A stretch of 64,000 nucleotides of DNA from Niveibacterium terrae (GTDB lineage: Bacteria; Pseudomonadota; Gammaproteobacteria; Burkholderiales; Rhodocyclaceae): contig NZ_CP172404.1 in the NCBI RefSeq assembly GCF_048213115.1, forward strand, positions 1,364,001-1,428,000, written 5' to 3'. The position numbers and the translations under genes are program-made. Under the pieces are notes generated by a model. The model worked only from the letters and a program-made list of their open reading frames with translations, had not been told where the DNA came from and did not search any database. Of this stretch, positions 10,195 to 20,420 are shown in pieces. Positions within the stretch are counted from its first letter, which is position 1; the number at the start of each line of letters is the position of its first letter.

Positions 10195-11136
10195 GTGCTC
10201 GCGGCCCAGGCAAGAGCGCTGCTCGCCGCGGCGTATCGGGCCGGTTTGCCCCGTCTGCACGAGATGGGCCTCGGCGAGGCTCGCCACTCCTTCACCAAAC
10301 TGCTGCTCGGCTATCAGCCGCGATCGCTTGCGCCGGCTGTGACGACCGAGCTGAAGCTGCCGCGTCCGCCCCGCTCGGGCGGAGCCCTCAAGGCGCGGCT
10401 CTACCGTCCGCCTGACGCCATCTCTGCTCTTCCGGTCGTGCTCTTCTTTCACGGCGGCGGCTGGACCCTGGGCAGCCTGGACGGCTACGATTCCTTTTGC
10501 CGGGCGCTGGCCGAAGCCGGCTCGGCCGCGGTTCTGGCCGTCGACTATCGGCTCGCCCCTGAATACCCTTTCCCGGCCGCGGTCGACGATGCTCTGTTCG
10601 CGCTCGACTGGGTGGCCGCCCACGGTGCGGATCTGGCGCTCGATCCGGCGCGGATCGCGGTGGCAGGCGACAGCGCCGGAGGCAATCTCGCCGCGGTCGC
10701 GGCGCTGTCCGCCCGTGATGCCGGATGGCCGGCGCTGCGCGCCCAACTGCTGATCTATCCGGTCGCGAGTCAGAATCCCGGGGGCGCTTCGTTCGCGGAT
10801 TTTGGTGACGGATTCCTGCTCGATGCCGACACTTTAGCGTGGTTTCAGGCCAACTATCTGCCCGCCGGTCAGGATCGCCTGGACTGGCGCGCATCGCCCG
10901 CCGACGCGCTCTTCCTCGGCAATCTTCCGTCCACCCGTATCGTGCTGGCCCAGTGCGATCCGCTCCACGACGATGGTCTCGCCTTTGCGCAGGCGCTGCG
11001 CGATGCCGGAGTCGATGTCGCGGTCGACGATGTGTCCGACACGATCCACGGCTTCATCACGATGGGCCGGATCTTCCCGCAGGCCGATGCCGTGATCGCG
11101 CGCGCCGGCCGCGCGTTGCGCGAAGTTCTCGGCTGA
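10195..11136 (+). CDS. Alpha/beta hydrolase, HSL-type esterase
   Basis: This 313-residue enzyme belongs to the hormone-sensitive-lipase (type IV) esterases. It shows the oxyanion motif FFHGGGWTLGS, the YRLAPEYPFPAAVDDA stretch, the nucleophile elbow GDSAGGN, and the catalytic His in DTIHGFITMG near the C-terminus; the Asp is in AQCDPLHDDG. It should hydrolyse short-chain esters in the cytoplasm; the natural substrate is unknown. Translation begins with GTG four bases after the preceding stop, so it is likely coupled to the YbaY-like gene. It converges with the DUF922 gene. Confidence 0.88.
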   Translation: MLAAQARALLAAAYRAGLPRLHEMGLGEARHSFTKLLLGYQPRSLAPAVTTELKLPRPPRSGGALKARLYRPPDAISALPVVLFFHGGGWTLGSLDGYDSFCRALAEAGSAAVLAVDYRLAPEYPFPAAVDDALFALDWVAAHGADLALDPARIAVAGDSAGGNLAAVAALSARDAGWPALRAQLLIYPVASQNPGGASFADFGDGFLLDADTLAWFQANYLPAGQDRLDWRASPADALFLGNLPSTRIVLAQCDPLHDDGLAFAQALRDAGVDVAVDDVSDTIHGFITMGRIFPQADAVIARAGRALREVLG

Positions 11137-11147
11137 AGACGGCGCGT

Positions 11148-11717
11148 TCAGCGCGGAAGCCTGGCTCCCTGAGTCCTGCCGTGCCCGGTCGCTTCGTCGT
11201 AGCGCCGTCCTTCCTGTTTCGCCTGATCGATCAGCCGCTGGCCGAGCTGATTCGCCGTCTTTTCCAGCTCGGGGCAGCTGCTCATCGACGGCAGTGCAGC
11301 GATTCCGGCGTCGATCCGCTGCGCGGCGGAGCGGGCGATCTGTACATGCCCCTGCTCATGGAGGCGCAGCTTGCTGACGTAGTCGGAGAATTCGCGTCTG
11401 GCCGGTGATCCTGTCGTGACCAGTTCAGGAAGGGTGATCTCGGCGCTGAGCTGCGTGTTGTTCCGGGTCAGCGTGCAACGCCCGTCGGAGGCGCGATTCC
11501 ACCGGAAATTCCAGTGGATGTTCCTGGTCGTGTAGCCATGGAAGATTTTTCCGTCTTCGCGGATCGGCGTTGCTCGATCGATTGCCTGCAGCAGCGAGTC
11601 CGCTTCGCTCTGCTCGACTCGGTAAGTCCTGGTGCTGACGGTTTCGGTCATTTGCGCCGACGCGGAACGGGCGAGAAGCGGCAAGGCGATGAGGAGGAGG
11701 ATTTTCGTCGGGTTCAT
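11148..11717 (-). CDS. DUF922-family putative secreted Zn-dependent protease
   Basis: The 189-residue protein has a cleavable signal peptide (residues 1-21, ending ARSASA) and one DUF922 domain. HEQGH at about residues 119-123 fits the HExxH zinc-protease pattern, with WNFRW and CTLTRNNTQLSAEITLP upstream as in relatives. Its location is predicted to be the periplasm; substrates of this family are not known. Its start overlaps the stop of cobA by 4 bp (ATGA type), so the two are translated together although no functional link is obvious. Confidence 0.75.
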   Translation of the reverse strand: MNPTKILLLIALPLLARSASAQMTETVSTRTYRVEQSEADSLLQAIDRATPIREDGKIFHGYTTRNIHWNFRWNRASDGRCTLTRNNTQLSAEITLPELVTTGSPARREFSDYVSKLRLHEQGHVQIARSAAQRIDAGIAALPSMSSCPELEKTANQLGQRLIDQAKQEGRRYDEATGHGRTQGARLPR

Positions 11718-12466
11718 GTCTGTTCGAACCAGTTCAGGCCGTCTCTGAGGCGCACGACTTCGCCGATCACGAGCAGGGCGGGCGGGGTCAGCTTCGCGGT
11801 TCGGACTTTTTCGGGCAGATCGGCGAGCGTGCCGAGCAGCGTTTTCTGGTCGGGCAGGCTAGCGTTGCGGATCGCTGCGGCCGGAGTGCTCGCGGCGAGG
11901 CCGTGGGCGATCAGCTGAGCGCTGATCACCGGCAGCGCTCCGACGCCCATGTAGATCACGACGGTCTGGTCGGGGCGGGCAAGCGAAGGCCAGTCCAGAT
12001 CGCAGCTGCCATCGTGAAAGTGGCCGGTCGCAAACACGCAGCTGCGGGCGATCTGCCGGTGGGTCAGCGGGATTCCGGAATAAGCCGCCGCACCGCTCGC
12101 GGCGGTGACGCCGGGCGTCACGTCGAAGCGTATCCCGGCCTCGACGAGGGCGAGGATCTCTTCTCCACCGCGTCCGAAGATGAACGGGTCTCCCCCCTTG
12201 AGCCGGACGACATCAAGGCCATCGCGCGCGAGGCGGACCAGCCGCGCGTTGATCTCGGCCTGGTCCAGCGTGTGATGGCCGGCCTGCTTGCCGACATAGA
12301 GACACTGCGCGTCAGCGCGGGCGAGTTCGAGCACGCCACCGCCGACCAGATGGTCGAACACGATCGCGTCGGCCGATGCGATCAGCCGAGCCGCGCGCAG
12401 AGTCAGCAGATCCGTTTCGCCGGGGCCGGCGCCGACCAGATGGACGATTCCCGGGGGCTGTCGCAT
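11714..12466 (-). CDS. cobA: Uroporphyrinogen-III C-methyltransferase
   Basis: This 250-residue protein is a single-domain SUMT: it starts with VHLVGAGPGETDLLTLRA, has RLKGGDPFIFGRGGEE and VTPGVTAASGAAAYSGIPLTHR. It uses two SAM to turn uroporphyrinogen III into precorrin-2, the branch to siroheme and cobalamin. There is no CysG dehydrogenase/ferrochelatase domain attached. The gene stands apart from other tetrapyrrole genes, which are at 39.5-43.5 kb in this window. It diverges from the sugar transferase gene across a 285-bp spacer. Confidence 0.94.
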   Translation of the reverse strand: MRQPPGIVHLVGAGPGETDLLTLRAARLIASADAIVFDHLVGGGVLELARADAQCLYVGKQAGHHTLDQAEINARLVRLARDGLDVVRLKGGDPFIFGRGGEEILALVEAGIRFDVTPGVTAASGAAAYSGIPLTHRQIARSCVFATGHFHDGSCDLDWPSLARPDQTVVIYMGVGALPVISAQLIAHGLAASTPAAAIRNASLPDQKTLLGTLADLPEKVRTAKLTPPALLVIGEVVRLRDGLNWFEQT

Positions 12467-12751
12467 TTTCAGGGAGATTGAGGCAGGGAAGGGCGAGTGT
12501 AGCAGCCGGATCCGGGGCCAGATAGCGGGGCGTTTTCGCTTTGGACGTGATGTGCCTCACGGCGAAAAGCTCGAAAAAGGCGAATGTGGCTGTGCAAATC
12601 ATTGTTTTTTATTGACTTTTTTGATGTTCTCGGTTTTTGCCTGGTCGTGAGATTTGTCACGAGCAGCCCGGCCAGGCTTCATTATCGTGAAAGCATTCCA
12701 TTCCTCCTGGTCGTGTTTCGCGCGGTCATCACTCCTTTCAGGAGGGGCTAA
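12467..12751. promoter_or_regulatory. Divergent intergenic region cobA / sugar transferase
   Basis: This 285-bp spacer is clearly more AT-rich than its surroundings from about 12585 to 12640. It holds a perfect 6-bp inverted repeat TCGTGA-N6-TCACGA at 12645-12662, which could be an operator, and a TTGACT hexamer at 12613-12618 that resembles a -35 box without a good -10. A strong AGGAGGGG ribosome site lies just before the ATG at 12752. I searched by eye for a sigma-54 promoter (GG-N10-GC) and found no convincing match. No gene is seen. Confidence 0.4.
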
Positions 12752-14134
12752 ATGCTGAGAATCTTCAATCACTACGTACCCGCCAATGCGCTGGCCCAGT
12801 TCTTCCTCGACGGAGTGCTGGTGTTCCTGGGCATCCTGGGGGCGGCGAGCTTCAGGTTCCATGCGGGACTGGGCCTGCTTGGCCAGGTTGCGCCTTCGGC
12901 TCTGGTCTTCGCTCTGGTCATGGTGTCCTTCAACGGGATATTGGGTCTTTATAGCGGAGGGCCCACCGGCAGTCTGTATCACACGCTCTTCCGGGTTCTG
13001 CTGTCACTTCTCGCGAGCGTGCCCATCGCTTATGGTGTGTTCCGTCTTCTGCCCTGGGGCGGGCTGGAACAGAGGGGGGGGGAGGTGACGGCGATCCTGC
13101 TGCTCGGGATCGTTCTGATCCTGCGCAGTTTCGCGGTCGGAGCTGCGGGGGAGCCGCTGTGGCGCAAGCGGGCGCTCGTGATCGGTACGGGCAGCGAAGC
13201 GCTGACGATAGAGAAGAGCATCAAGAACTTGCGGGCCGCTGCGATCGAGGTGGTCGGTTTCTATCAGGCCGCGAACAACGATGAAGTCATGGTCGGAATC
13301 TCGCGCATTCTTCCCGGTGCTACGCCGCTGCTCGATGTCGTCCGCGAGCACCGCATCAACCAGATCATCGTCGCGGTGCGTGAGCGGCGCGGCGGCTCGA
13401 TGTCGCTTAAGCAGCTGCTCGACTGCAAGCTCGCCGGAGTCAAGGTTCTCGACCTGTCCTCGTTCTATGAGCGGGTACGCGGTCAGATCCGCCTCGATGC
13501 GCTCAAAGCGAGCTGGCTGATCTACGGTGAAGGTTTCCGTCAGGGCTGGCTGCGCTCGTTGATCAAGCGCGCTTTCGATCTCGGTGCGGCGCTGCTGCTG
13601 TTTGCGCTGCTCTGGCCCGTGATGCTGCTGGCCGCGATCGCGATCGGAATCGAGACGGGTTTTCCCATCCTCTATTCGCAAGAGCGGGTCGGTCAGGGGG
13701 GCCGGGTTTTCCGTGTCTTCAAGTTCCGCAGCATGCGTCTGGATGCGGAAAAGGACGGCCCGCGCTGGGCGGCGAAACAGGATGACCGGATCACCCGGGT
13801 CGGGCTTTTCATCCGCAGAACGCGAATCGATGAGCTGCCCCAGCTCTTCAACGTCTTGCGCGGGGACATGAGTATGGTCGGCCCCCGGCCCGAACGCCCG
13901 TATTTTGTCGACCAGCTTGCGCGCGAGATTCCGTATTTCGCGGTCCGCCACTGCGTCAAGCCCGGTCTGACCGGCTGGGCCCAGGTTCGTTATCAGTACG
14001 GAGCCTCGAAGGACGACGCGGTTCAGAAACTGCAGTACGACCTCTACTACGTCAAGAATCACACGCTCTTTCTCGACACTCTGATTCTCGCTGAAACGGT
14101 TCGCGTCGTGTTGACCGGCGAAGGCGCGCACTGA
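12752..14134 (+). CDS. PEP-CTERM-associated exopolysaccharide sugar transferase (undecaprenyl-phosphate sugar phosphotransferase)
   Basis: The 460-residue protein has N-terminal membrane helices (about residues 10-125), a central Rossmann-like part with VIGTGSEALTIEKS, and a C-terminal bacterial sugar transferase domain with a final helix near 275, then FKFRSMRLDAE, RTRIDELPQLFNVLRGDMS and VKPGLTGWAQV. It moves a sugar-1-phosphate onto undecaprenyl phosphate to start an exopolysaccharide. The domain order matches the family annotated as sugar transferase, PEP-CTERM system associated, and prsK-prsR-prsT follow at once. An AGGAGG site marks the start. A run of nine G within codons 108-111 is a possible slippage site. 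Confidence 0.92.
   Translation: MLRIFNHYVPANALAQFFLDGVLVFLGILGAASFRFHAGLGLLGQVAPSALVFALVMVSFNGILGLYSGGPTGSLYHTLFRVLLSLLASVPIAYGVFRLLPWGGLEQRGGEVTAILLLGIVLILRSFAVGAAGEPLWRKRALVIGTGSEALTIEKSIKNLRAAAIEVVGFYQAANNDEVMVGISRILPGATPLLDVVREHRINQIIVAVRERRGGSMSLKQLLDCKLAGVKVLDLSSFYERVRGQIRLDALKASWLIYGEGFRQGWLRSLIKRAFDLGAALLLFALLWPVMLLAAIAIGIETGFPILYSQERVGQGGRVFRVFKFRSMRLDAEKDGPRWAAKQDDRITRVGLFIRRTRIDELPQLFNVLRGDMSMVGPRPERPYFVDQLAREIPYFAVRHCVKPGLTGWAQVRYQYGASKDDAVQKLQYDLYYVKNHTLFLDTLILAETVRVVLTGEGAH
13074..13082 (+). repeat. G9 homopolymer inside the sugar transferase gene
   Basis: Nine consecutive G run through the AGG-GGG-GGG-GAG codons (R-G-G-E) after the membrane region. It is the longest mononucleotide run I noticed in the window. 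A one-base slip would truncate the enzyme before its catalytic domain. Confidence 0.9.
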
Positions 14135-14155
14135 AGCGGGCCGCGGATCTCGACG

Positions 14156-16231
14156 ATGAATGCACTGACTTCGGAGTGGGCTGCCTGGTGCTACGGACTG
14201 GGTTTGACGGTCTTTCTGCTCTTCGGCCTTCACCTCTGGTTTGGTTGGCGGGGGACGCGACGGGGAGGCTGGCTGCTCTGCGCGGTCGCCGCGAGTGCAC
14301 TGTGGTGTGCGCTCTCCGGCCTCTTCGCCTTCCATCCGCTGTGGCAGCTATGGGTGCTGGCGAGCCTCGCCGATGCAGCGCGGATCGGCTTCTGGATCGT
14401 GTTCTGCATGGCCTTGCTGAGTCCGGAGGGGGGCGCCGTCGCGTCTTCGGTCGCGAGGATTCGCACATTGGTGCTCGCCTCGGTTGCCGCCAGGGCGGCG
14501 ATAGACCTTTCGATCCTGCTGGGTCTGGGAGGCTGGCAAGGATCAGGCCTCGCATCCATCGCGAGCGCTCTGGCCTGCGCGGTGACCGGTCTGGTCGCCG
14601 TCGAACAGCTCTACCGCAATTTCCCGGTCGAGTCGCGTTGGGGGATCAAGCCCTTGTGCCTGGGGCTGGCGGCCAGTTTCTTCTTCGATATCTACGTCCT
14701 GGCCGACGCTTTTCTGTTCCGCCGCGTCGATCTCGCGCTGTGGGCGCTGCGCGCGGTTCCCGCCGCGCTGACGATGCCTCTGGTTGCGGTATCGGCGACG
14801 CGCAGTCGCGACTGGGATTTCCGGATTTCGCTGTCGCGGGAAGTGGCTTTTCATACGACGGCTCTGGCTCTGGTCGGCGGCTTCCTGCTGGTCGTCTCGG
14901 GCGTTGGCTACTGGGTTCGCTATTTTGGTGGCGAGTGGGGGCGCAGCCTGCAGACCCTGCTCTTCTTCGTCAGCCTGGTCGTGACCGTGATCGCGCTGTT
15001 CTCCGGTTCGCTGCGTGCCCACCTCAAGGTCTGGCTGTCCAAGCATTTCTTCCGTTACCGCTACGACTATCGGTCTGAGTGGTTGAAGGTGACGAATGCG
15101 CTGGTGGCGAGCGAAGGCGGTCCGGATTTCCTGATCAGGATCGTGCGCACGCTCGCCGATCTGGTCGAGAGCCCGGGCGGCGTGCTGTGGCTCAAGAACC
15201 GAAGCGGAGCCTTTATCCCGGAGGGGCGGATGAATGTCCATCCGCTTTCGGCTGAAGAGGCGGGCGATGGCCCGTTGGCGCTCTTTCTGCGCACGAGCGG
15301 CTGGATCATCGATCTGGAACAGGTGAGGAGTCATCCTTCGAGCTACGAAGGTTTCGTGCCGCCGGAATGGGTGTCCGAGCTTCCCGATGCCTGGTTGATC
15401 GTGCCGCTATTCGTTGGCGAGGAACTCGAAGGTTTCGTCGTGCTGCTGACGGCACGAACCCGAATCGATGTCGACTGGGAAGTGCTCGATCTTCTGAAGC
15501 TCGCGGGTCGGCAGGCGGCGGTTCAGCTCGAGCGGATGCGCGCAACAGAGGCCTTGCTCGAAGCGCAGAAGTTCGACTCCTTCAACCGGATGTCGGCCTT
15601 CGTTGTCCACGATCTGAAGAATCTCGTCGCCCAGCTGCAGCTGATGCTCAGGAATGCCGATCGACACGTCGGCAATCCCGAGTTCCAGCAGGACATGCTC
15701 GAGACGGTCAGGCACGTTCAGCAGAGGATGCAGGATCTGATGGGGCAGCTGCAGGAAAAGCGTCCGATCGATCCGCGGCGGCCGGTCGACCTGTTCGATG
15801 TGCTGCGCCGGATAGCCGAAGCCAAGCGTCAGCAAAAACCCGAGATCAAGGTCTCCGGTGAGCCCGGCCTGCTGACGATGGCCCACCCGGAGCGGGTCGA
15901 ACGCGTCGTTGGCCACATTGTGCAAAATGCACTCGACGCCACCGATGACGAGGGTATCGTCAGTGCCGAGGTCTACGCGGATGGCGCCTGGGTTTGCACC
16001 GAAGTGCGTGACACCGGTGCGGGCATGTCGGCCCAGTTCATCCGCGAGCGCTTGTTCAAGCCTTTTCAGACGACCAAGAAAGCAGGAATGGGAATCGGCG
16101 CCTACGAAGCCTTGCAGTACATCAGTGAGCTGGGCGGGAAGATCGACGTCGAGAGCGAGCCCGGCCAGGGTACCCGGATGATCGTTCGCCTGCCCGTGCT
16201 CGGTGCGGACCTTGCCAGTGCGGCGGCGTGA
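14156..16231 (+). CDS. prsK: PEP-CTERM system sensor histidine kinase PrsK
   Basis: The 691-residue kinase has about nine membrane segments in residues 5-290, a GAF-like region (about 325-455), a phospho-acceptor H485 in AFVVHDLKNLVAQ, and a C-terminal ATPase with VGHIVQNALDAT, DTGAGM, KPFQTTKKAGMGIGAYE. This arrangement, and the directly following sigma-54 activator and TPR lipoprotein, identify PrsK of the exosortase/PEP-CTERM system. It should phosphorylate PrsR; its signal is unknown, though work in floc-forming relatives links PrsK-PrsR to expression of PEP-CTERM surface proteins. It begins 21 bp after the sugar transferase and ends 3 bp before prsR. Confidence 0.93.
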   Translation: MNALTSEWAAWCYGLGLTVFLLFGLHLWFGWRGTRRGGWLLCAVAASALWCALSGLFAFHPLWQLWVLASLADAARIGFWIVFCMALLSPEGGAVASSVARIRTLVLASVAARAAIDLSILLGLGGWQGSGLASIASALACAVTGLVAVEQLYRNFPVESRWGIKPLCLGLAASFFFDIYVLADAFLFRRVDLALWALRAVPAALTMPLVAVSATRSRDWDFRISLSREVAFHTTALALVGGFLLVVSGVGYWVRYFGGEWGRSLQTLLFFVSLVVTVIALFSGSLRAHLKVWLSKHFFRYRYDYRSEWLKVTNALVASEGGPDFLIRIVRTLADLVESPGGVLWLKNRSGAFIPEGRMNVHPLSAEEAGDGPLALFLRTSGWIIDLEQVRSHPSSYEGFVPPEWVSELPDAWLIVPLFVGEELEGFVVLLTARTRIDVDWEVLDLLKLAGRQAAVQLERMRATEALLEAQKFDSFNRMSAFVVHDLKNLVAQLQLMLRNADRHVGNPEFQQDMLETVRHVQQRMQDLMGQLQEKRPIDPRRPVDLFDVLRRIAEAKRQQKPEIKVSGEPGLLTMAHPERVERVVGHIVQNALDATDDEGIVSAEVYADGAWVCTEVRDTGAGMSAQFIRERLFKPFQTTKKAGMGIGAYEALQYISELGGKIDVESEPGQGTRMIVRLPVLGADLASAAA

Positions 16232-16234
16232 GAC

Positions 16235-17599
<1,365 letters not shown>

Positions 17600-17612
17600 C
17601 TCAGGATTGACC

Positions 17613-20384
17613 ATGCCCGGATTCCGTTCGAAGAAGCTGATTGCTGCCCTGACCCTGGGTCTGCTGCTTGCCGCTTGTGGCGACAGCCCCGAGAAGATGA
17701 TGAGTTCGGCGCGCGACTATCTCGCCAAGGGGGATGTCAATGCGGCGACGATACAGCTGAAGAACGCACTGCAGAAGAAGCCGGATCTTGCCGAGGCGCG
17801 TTTGCTGTTCGGTCAGATCCTGCTCGACAGCGGGGACATGATTGGCGCAGAAAAGGAGTTGCGCAAGGCGCTCGATGCCGGTCAGCCCAAAGAACTCGTG
17901 ATTCCTCTGCTGAGTCGCTCCCTGCTGAGCCAGGGCAAGTCCAAGGAATGGCTCACCGAACTGGATGCGATCACGGCAAACACTTCGGCGCTCAAGGTGG
18001 CGGTCGCTGTTGCGCGCTCCGACGCCTGGCTCGTCGACCAGCAGATCGAAAAGGCCGAGAGCGCCGCGAAGGAGGCTCTGGGCGTGGATCCGGGCAGCGT
18101 CGGCGCGAAGCTGACGCTGTCCAGGATCGCGGCGGTCCGCAAGGATTTCGCCTGTGCGTTGAGCCAGGTCGATGCGATCCTGGCCAAAAACCCGCTGGAA
18201 TATGACGCGCTGAATCTGCGGGCGGATCTCTTTCAGGTCGACGGCAAGGTGGACAAGGCTCTCGCTGACATCAGCACCCAGATCCGCCTGAAGCCGCGCG
18301 ACATCAAGCCGCGTCTGCACAAGGTGCAGATCCTGATCTCCCTCTCCCGTCTCGATGAGGCGGATGCCGAGCTGGTTCTTGCGCACAAGGCGATGCCGAG
18401 TAACCTCCAGGTACGCCTCGTCGAAGCGATGCTTGCGCTCAAGCGCGGCCGCAACGAAGCCGCCCGCGATGCCGCACGGCAAGTGCTGAAGGCGAATTCC
18501 GAATTCGTGCCGGCCCTGATCGTCGAGGGGACGGCGCTCTTCCGGCTCAAGGACTATGCGGCCGCCCAGACCCAGCTCGAACACGCGCTGGCCAGGGCTC
18601 CTCGCGCCGCAGAAGCGCGGCGGATTCTGGCGCGCTGTCATCTGGCCGTGCGCGATCCGGCGCGCGCTCTCGAAGTGATCCAGCCTCTGCTCGATCCGGA
18701 CAAGCCCGATCCTCAGTCCTTTCTGATCGCCGGGCAGGCGGCGCTGCAGACCGGGGACTTCCCGCATTCCCAACAGTATTTCGCGAAAGCGAGTGCGAGC
18801 AACCCCAAGGATCCTGCAGCCAAGACCCGGATGGGCGTTGTTCGGCTTCTCGAAGGTGACTTGAGCGCCGGGATCCGCGACCTGGAAAGTGCCGCAGCGC
18901 TGTCCCCGGACGCGAATGAAGCCCTGATCGCACTGGCGATGACTCATCTGCACGAAGGCAATCTCGCCAAGGCGCGGGCGACGGCAGATGAGCTGATCCG
19001 CCGCGCGCCGAAGAGGGGGGTTTCGTTCAACGTACTCGGGGCCGTGCTGGTCCAGAGCAAGGATATGCAGGGGGCGCGTCAGGCCTTTGAAAAGGCGCTG
19101 CAGGTCGAACCCGGATTCGTGCCCGCCGCGGCGAATCTCGCGCGCCTGGATCTCGATCAGGGCAAACCGGATCAGGCCAAGGCGCGCTTCCAGGCCATCC
19201 TGGACAAGGATGGCAAGAACACCGGGGCCGCGCTGGGGCTGGCCCGCCTTCTGATCCAGACTCATGCGAAACCCGAGGCGGTCAGGAAAGTGCTCGAGCG
19301 CGCGATCGCTGCCAATGCGATGGCCGTCGAGCCACGGATGGCGCTGGTCGAGCTGCTCTTGCGCACGGGCGACAAAAAAGCGGCTCAGGCCGCGGGCAAT
19401 GATCTTGCTGCGGCTTTCCCGAGGAATGCGCCAGCTCTGTCGCTTGCCGCCGCCGCCCAGCTTCAGGCGGGGGACACCCAGCAGGGAATTTCCTTGCTGC
19501 AGAAAGTCGTTCAGCTGCAACCGAAGTCGGCGAAAGCGCTGATCATGCTCGCCGACGGCCAGTACAGCACCCGCGATACGGCGGGGGCTGAGGCGAGCCT
19601 CAGGCGGGCGCTGCAGCTGCAACCCGACTCGAATGAGGCGAACCGCCGGATGTTCGCGCTGAAGATTGACCAGAAGAAGATAGATGACGCGGTCGCTCTC
19701 GCCCGCGATCTGCAGAAGGCCAAGCCCAAAGACTCCCAGGGCTTCTTCCTCGAAGGCGAGGCGCGCTCGGTCGCGAAGGACTGGAACGCGTCCGCGGTGG
19801 CCTATGCGCGGGCGCTGGAGCTGACGAAGGACGGGCTGCTCGCCGCCAAGCTCCACAATGCGCTGCTTCTGGCGGGCAAGGCGAGCGAAGCGAACCGGTT
19901 GCGCAGCGACTGGATCCGCACTCAGCCCAAGGACCTTGCCTTCCCGGCCTATCTTGCCGAGAGGGCTCTTGCGGCCCGTGAATACCAGGAAGCGGCGCGG
20001 ATCTACAAGGGACTGATCGAGATCGAGCCCAAGAATGCGTTGATTCTCAACAATCTTGCCTGGGTTGCCGGGCAGCTCAAAGACCCGAAAGCGATATCCT
20101 ATGTGGACCGGGCGCTCGCGCTGGTGCCGGACGCGCCCGCCGCGCTCGACACGAAAGCGGGGCTGCTCGACGCCGGCGGACAGGTCGCTCCGGCTCAGGA
20201 ACTTTGGCGCCGCGCAGTCGGCCTGGCGCCGAAAAACGGAGAGATCCGCCTGAACCTGGCGCGTTCTCTGATCAAGACCGGCAACAAGAGCGGGGCGCGC
20301 AGCGAGCTCGATCAGCTGGTGCGCGGCGCAGGACAGAATTCCCCGGTGCGTCAGGAAGCAGAAAAACTGCTCAAGACGCTCTGA
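17613..20384 (+). CDS. prsT: PEP-CTERM system TPR-repeat lipoprotein PrsT
   Basis: This 923-residue protein starts with a lipoprotein signal, MPGFRSKKLIAALTLGL, and lipobox LAAC at residues about 19-22, then consists almost wholly of tetratricopeptide repeats (roughly 20 units with the A-x-x-x-L/G-x-x-A pattern). Length and build match the PrsT family found beside prsK-prsR. It is likely anchored in the outer membrane, facing the periplasm, and may scaffold polysaccharide export or PEP-CTERM protein handling; this role is inferred. A TTG six bases earlier is in frame, but ATG 17613 gives the better signal peptide. Only 13 bp separate it from prsR. Confidence 0.93.
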   Translation: MPGFRSKKLIAALTLGLLLAACGDSPEKMMSSARDYLAKGDVNAATIQLKNALQKKPDLAEARLLFGQILLDSGDMIGAEKELRKALDAGQPKELVIPLLSRSLLSQGKSKEWLTELDAITANTSALKVAVAVARSDAWLVDQQIEKAESAAKEALGVDPGSVGAKLTLSRIAAVRKDFACALSQVDAILAKNPLEYDALNLRADLFQVDGKVDKALADISTQIRLKPRDIKPRLHKVQILISLSRLDEADAELVLAHKAMPSNLQVRLVEAMLALKRGRNEAARDAARQVLKANSEFVPALIVEGTALFRLKDYAAAQTQLEHALARAPRAAEARRILARCHLAVRDPARALEVIQPLLDPDKPDPQSFLIAGQAALQTGDFPHSQQYFAKASASNPKDPAAKTRMGVVRLLEGDLSAGIRDLESAAALSPDANEALIALAMTHLHEGNLAKARATADELIRRAPKRGVSFNVLGAVLVQSKDMQGARQAFEKALQVEPGFVPAAANLARLDLDQGKPDQAKARFQAILDKDGKNTGAALGLARLLIQTHAKPEAVRKVLERAIAANAMAVEPRMALVELLLRTGDKKAAQAAGNDLAAAFPRNAPALSLAAAAQLQAGDTQQGISLLQKVVQLQPKSAKALIMLADGQYSTRDTAGAEASLRRALQLQPDSNEANRRMFALKIDQKKIDDAVALARDLQKAKPKDSQGFFLEGEARSVAKDWNASAVAYARALELTKDGLLAAKLHNALLLAGKASEANRLRSDWIRTQPKDLAFPAYLAERALAAREYQEAARIYKGLIEIEPKNALILNNLAWVAGQLKDPKAISYVDRALALVPDAPAALDTKAGLLDAGGQVAPAQELWRRAVGLAPKNGEIRLNLARSLIKTGNKSGARSELDQLVRGAGQNSPVRQEAEKLLKTL

Positions 20385-20420
20385 GAGATCGATTGAAACT
20401 TTGAAAAGAGTATCTGGAAC

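Noticed and set aside
12467..12751. Sigma-54 promoter expected for the PrsR regulon
   Set aside because: Several TGG-containing stretches were compared with GG-N10-GC spacing and none matched well enough.
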